The position numbers and the translations under genes were made by a program. 16,089 bases of DNA, taken from positions 1 to 16,089 of the forward strand of contig DASRUX010000170.1 in assembly GCA_035655235.1 (NCBI GenBank). The letters run 5' to 3'. Source of the DNA: JAGTRP01 sp035655235. GTDB taxonomy: Bacteria; Pseudomonadota; Gammaproteobacteria; Burkholderiales; Rhodocyclaceae. Positions 13,537 to 16,089 of this stretch are shown piece after piece. Positions within the stretch are counted from its first letter, which is position 1; each line of letters opens with the position of its first letter. The notes beneath the pieces are model-generated. The model saw only the letters and a list, made by a program, of their open reading frames with translations. It ran no database searches and was not told the DNA's origin.

Positions 13537-14264
13537 GTCATCAGGCGCTTGAGGCCCGGGGTGTTGAGGATGCGGATATGCTTTTGCTGCACCGCGATCA
13601 GCCCTTCCTCCTGGAAGCGGGAGAAGGCTCGGGACACGGTTTCCAGCTTGAGGCCCAGATAGCTGCCGATCTCTTCCCGGGTCATGCGCAGGTAGAACTC
13701 GGCGGGGGAAAAGCCGCGGGCCGTGAAGCGCTGGGAGAGGTTCAGCAGGAAGGCGGCGAGGCGCTCTTCTGCCCGCATGGTGCCCAAGAGCATCATCACC
13801 CCATGGTCCCGCACGATTTCCCGGCTCATCACCTTGTGGAAGTGGTGCTGGAGGGTGACGATTTCCCGGGACAGGCTTTCCAGCCGGGAGAAGGGGATGG
13901 CGCAGACCTCGCTGTCTTCCAGGGCGATGGCGTTGCAGGTGTGGTGTTCGGCGCTGATGCCGTCGAGGCCCAGAAGCTCACCCGCCATCTGGAAGCCGGT
14001 CACTTGGTCGCGGCCATCTTCGAGGAGCACGTCGGTCTTGAAGAAGCCGCTACGGATAGCGTAGATGGAGTCGAACTCCTGCCCGGCCCGGTACAGGAAA
14101 TCGCCCCGCTTGATGCGTTTGCGGGTGGAAACCAAGTCGTCCAGCCGGTGCATTTCCTCTTCGGAAAGGCCCATGGGCAGGCACAACTCCCGGAGGTTGC
14201 AATTGGAGCAGGCGGTCTTGATGACCTTGAGGGATACTTCTTTCGCTGCCGTGTTGGGGGGCAT
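13521..14264 (-). CDS. fnr: FNR/ANR oxygen-sensing transcription regulator
   Basis: The 247-residue Crp/Fnr regulator has the oxygen-labile [4Fe-4S] ligands Cys19-x2-Cys22-x5-Cys28 and Cys110, matching Cys20, 23, 29 and 122 of Escherichia coli FNR. The effector beta-roll spans about 45-135, followed by the long dimer helix. The helix-turn-helix is TREEIGSYLGLKLETVSRAF; its ETVSR recognition segment predicts TTGAT-N4-ATCAA targets. I chose ATG 14264; an in-frame TTG two codons upstream also exists. It diverges from hemN across a gap with an FNR-type box 18 bp from its start, too close for class II activation of fnr and better suited to self-repression. The three boxes in the window are probable targets. 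Confidence 0.94.
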   Translation of the reverse strand: MPPNTAAKEVSLKVIKTACSNCNLRELCLPMGLSEEEMHRLDDLVSTRKRIKRGDFLYRAGQEFDSIYAIRSGFFKTDVLLEDGRDQVTGFQMAGELLGLDGISAEHHTCNAIALEDSEVCAIPFSRLESLSREIVTLQHHFHKVMSREIVRDHGVMMLLGTMRAEERLAAFLLNLSQRFTARGFSPAEFYLRMTREEIGSYLGLKLETVSRAFSRFQEEGLIAVQQKHIRILNTPGLKRLMTHHAP

Positions 14265-14281
14265 TGTCAACCCGTATTAGC

Positions 14282-14323
14282 TTGATCCATGTCAACCGCA
14301 AAAGCGCGGCATCCGAACATAAT
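14282..14323 (+). promoter_or_regulatory. Predicted class II FNR-dependent promoter of hemN
   Basis: TTGAT-ccat-GTCAA (14282-14295) matches the FNR consensus at 9 of 10 positions. CATAAT (14318-14323; 5 of 6) starts 29.5 bp from the box centre. This places the box at -41.5 from a start near 14330, with a leader of about 20 nt. On the other strand the box would cover the region just upstream of fnr (possible -10 TAATAC at 14274-14279), consistent with negative autoregulation. Confidence 0.75.
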
Positions 14324-14349
14324 CCGCTGAATTCTTGGCGGTATGTTTA

Positions 14350-15744
14350 ATGAACTTCGCAACACAAAATCTAGTTTTTGACCCTCAGATCATCCGTCGG
14401 TTCGACGTCAATGGTCCTCGTTATACGTCCTACCCGACTGCCGACCGCTTCGTCGAAGCCTTTGATTCGGAAGCAGCAAAACTCTGGCTGGGGAAGCGGA
14501 ACATAGGCGGCATCAGCCGTCCGCTGTCATTATACTTCCACATCCCCTTCTGCAACACCATCTGCTATTACTGCGCCTGCAACAAGATCATCACCAAGGA
14601 TCACGGGCGCAGCGCCAAGTACCTCAAGTACCTGGCCAAGGAAATCGAGCTGCAAAGCGGATACCTGGATGGCGAGCATGAGGTCATCCAGCTCCACTGG
14701 GGCGGCGGCACGCCGACTTTCCTGTCCCACGACGAAATGCGCCAGCTCATGGGCGCCACCCGCCAGCACTTCAAGCTGCTGGATGGCGGCGAGTACTCCA
14801 TCGAGGTCGATCCCCGCAAGGTGGACGACGCCACCGTGGCGCTCCTCGGCGAACTGGGATTCAACCGCATGAGCGTCGGGGTCCAGGACTTCGACGAGGG
14901 CGTGCAGCGGGCCATCAACCGCATCCAGACGGAAGAGGAAACCTCCAACGTCATCAAGGCGGCTCGGGCCAACGGCTTCCAGTCCATTTCCGTCGACCTG
15001 ATCTACGGGTTGCCCCACCAGACGGTGATGGGCTTCAACCGCACCCTGGAACGGGTGCTGGCCATGGACCCGGACCGGCTGTCCATCTACAACTACGCCC
15101 ACCTGCCCAGCCTGTTCAAGCCCCAGCGCCGCATCAACGAGAGCGAGCTGCCGTCCGCGGATGCCAAGCTGCAGATCCTGGCCCTGGCCATCAAGAAGCT
15201 GACCGACGCCGGCTATGTCTACATCGGCATGGATCACTTCGCCAAGCCGGATGACGAGCTTGCCGTGGCCCAGCGCCAGGGGCGGCTGCATCGGAATTTC
15301 CAGGGCTATTCCACCTATGCCGACTGCGACATGCTGTCCTTTGGCATCTCCTCCATCGGCAAGGTGGGGCCGACCTACAGCCAGAACGTCAAGACCCTGG
15401 ACGAGTACTACGATCGCCTGGACAACGGCGTGCTGCCGGTCTTCCGGGGCATCGAGCTGAACGCCGACGACATCCTGCGCCGTTCCATCATCCAGGCCCT
15501 GATGTGCCATTTCGAGCTCTCCATCGAGTCCATCGAAAGCGCCCATCTCATCAACTTCAAGGAGTACTTCGCCGCCGAGCTGGCCGACCTGAAGGAATTG
15601 GAGGCTGGCGGCCTGGTCAAGGTGGATAAGGACTGGATTAGCGTCCTGCCCCCGGGCCGCATGCTGGTACGGGCCATTTCCATGGTCTTCGACCGCTACC
15701 TGCGGGCCGATCGCCAGCGGACCCGGTACTCGAAGGTCATCTGA
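14350..15744 (+). CDS. hemN: Oxygen-independent coproporphyrinogen III dehydrogenase HemN
   Basis: The 464-residue radical-SAM enzyme converts coproporphyrinogen III to protoporphyrinogen IX without O2, allowing haem synthesis under anoxia; E. coli HemN has 457 residues. The motif LYFHIPFCNTICYYCAC (61-77) carries Cys68, Cys72 and Cys75 for the [4Fe-4S] cluster plus the extra Cys77. This CxxxCxxCxC form distinguishes true HemN from HemW. Tyr62 matches the SAM-contacting Tyr, and GGGTP is at 118-122. The N-terminal block NGPRYTSYPTADRF (21-34) is also typical of HemN. I chose ATG 14350; GGCGG lies 8 bases upstream. The promoter carries an FNR-type box at -41.5, matching known anaerobic induction of hemN. 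A strong terminator follows. Confidence 0.96.
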   Translation: MNFATQNLVFDPQIIRRFDVNGPRYTSYPTADRFVEAFDSEAAKLWLGKRNIGGISRPLSLYFHIPFCNTICYYCACNKIITKDHGRSAKYLKYLAKEIELQSGYLDGEHEVIQLHWGGGTPTFLSHDEMRQLMGATRQHFKLLDGGEYSIEVDPRKVDDATVALLGELGFNRMSVGVQDFDEGVQRAINRIQTEEETSNVIKAARANGFQSISVDLIYGLPHQTVMGFNRTLERVLAMDPDRLSIYNYAHLPSLFKPQRRINESELPSADAKLQILALAIKKLTDAGYVYIGMDHFAKPDDELAVAQRQGRLHRNFQGYSTYADCDMLSFGISSIGKVGPTYSQNVKTLDEYYDRLDNGVLPVFRGIELNADDILRRSIIQALMCHFELSIESIESAHLINFKEYFAAELADLKELEAGGLVKVDKDWISVLPPGRMLVRAISMVFDRYLRADRQRTRYSKVI

Positions 15745-15765
15745 CCTTCCTTCGCACGAAACCGG

Positions 15766-15802
15766 AAGCCGAGAGGAAGTACACTCTCGGCTTTCGCTTT
15801 TT
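15766..15802 (+). terminator. Intrinsic terminator of hemN
   Basis: AAGCCGAGAG (15766-15775) pairs with CTCTCGGCTT (15784-15793) around GAAGTACA, giving a perfect 10-bp stem. T-rich sequence follows, ending in five T at 15798-15802. The next gene begins 15 bp later. Confidence 0.9.
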
Positions 15803-15816
15803 CTGAACTTCGAGCA

Positions 15817-16089
15817 ATGCCTGATACTGGCCTCATCGCCCTGTTCCTGGTCGGCCTCCTGGGAGGCACCCACTGCGTCGGCATGTGCGGGGGCATCGTC
15901 GGTGCCCTGTCCATGGGCGGGCAGGCCCGCTGGTCCCTGCATCTGGCGTACAACGGCGGGCGCATTGTCTCCTACGCCGTGGCCGGCGCCATCGCCGGTG
16001 CCCTGGGCAGCGCCAGCCTGGGGCTGGAAGGGCAGTTGCCGGTCCGGATGGCTCTCTACGCCCTCGCCAATTTCATGCTGGTGGCCCTG
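15817..16089 (+). CDS. SafE/TauE-like (COG2836) membrane protein, N-terminal part
   Basis: The first 91 codons are visible and the frame runs off the right edge. The first helix carries GGTHCVGMCGG (16-26) with His19, Cys20 and Cys24, a possible metal-binding motif typical of COG2836 proteins, followed by GALSMGG and YNGGRIVSYAVAGAIAGALG, also characteristic. Automatic annotation usually calls this family sulfite exporter TauE/SafE or a urease-accessory-like transporter. In proteobacteria it often lies in cbb3 oxidase assembly clusters (ccoGHIS) near fnr and hemN, which fits here and suggests copper or haem-oxidase maturation rather than sulfite export. ATG 15817 lies 15 bp beyond the hemN terminator; the ribosome site (GAG at 15812-15814) is weak. 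Confidence 0.82.
   Translation, partial: MPDTGLIALFLVGLLGGTHCVGMCGGIVGALSMGGQARWSLHLAYNGGRIVSYAVAGAIAGALGSASLGLEGQLPVRMALYALANFMLVAL

Noticed and set aside
13578..13590. TGCTGCACCGCG stretch resembling the PhaR-like element
   Set aside because: It lies inside the fnr coding sequence, lacks the YTGCAA half, and is explained by codons.

Overview
This is a GC-rich, densely coded chromosomal segment from a facultatively anaerobic, poly-3-hydroxybutyrate-forming betaproteobacterium. The protein types suggest a Rhodocyclales-like relative, but species cannot be set from the window. Both ends cut a gene. There are no RNA genes, insertion sequences, CRISPR arrays or phage genes.

Layout. (1) 1-1303 minus: a MaoC-phosphotransacetylase fusion running off the left edge. 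It diverges from (2) 1535-2302 plus, a FabI-type enoyl reductase of the paralogue type that usually travels with pta/ackA. (3) 2382-7516 plus: a compact hoxFUYHW operon for a soluble NAD-linked [NiFe]-hydrogenase and its maturation protease. (4) 7507-7950 minus: a universal stress protein, diverging from (5) 8127-9878 plus, a class I PHA synthase ending at a strong terminator. (6) 10144-13536 plus: a tightly coupled operon of hemerythrin, DUF2249 protein, 12-TM membrane protein, NnrS and SirB2-like protein, which looks like a nitric-oxide/anaerobic-respiration cassette. (7) 13521-14264 minus: an FNR/ANR oxygen sensor with all four cluster cysteines, diverging from (8) 14350-15744 plus, oxygen-independent coproporphyrinogen III dehydrogenase HemN. 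(9) 15817-16089 plus: the start of a SafE/COG2836 membrane protein, often found beside cbb3 oxidase genes.

How the parts fit. The regulator at 13521-14264 should recognise TTGAT-N4-ATCAA. Close matches lie at 14282-14295 (hemN), 10073-10086 (hemerythrin/nnrS operon) and 1412-1425 (pta/fabI gap). The first two sit exactly 29.5 bp upstream of a -10-like hexamer, the geometry of class II FNR-activated promoters. A second shared element, TGCTGC-R-YTGCAA, occurs at 1374-1386 and 7976-7988, only in the two gaps next to acetyl-CoA/PHA genes, and resembles operators of the PHB-responsive repressor PhaR. The window therefore reads as a low-oxygen module: H2/NADH exchange, acetyl-phosphate and PHB as carbon and electron sinks, NO defence, and anaerobic haem synthesis.

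The strongest points for follow-up are the uncharacterised hemerythrin-DUF2249-membrane protein-NnrS-SirB2 operon with its FNR-type promoter, the matched operators, and loss of the catalytic His in the MaoC domain of the phosphotransacetylase fusion.
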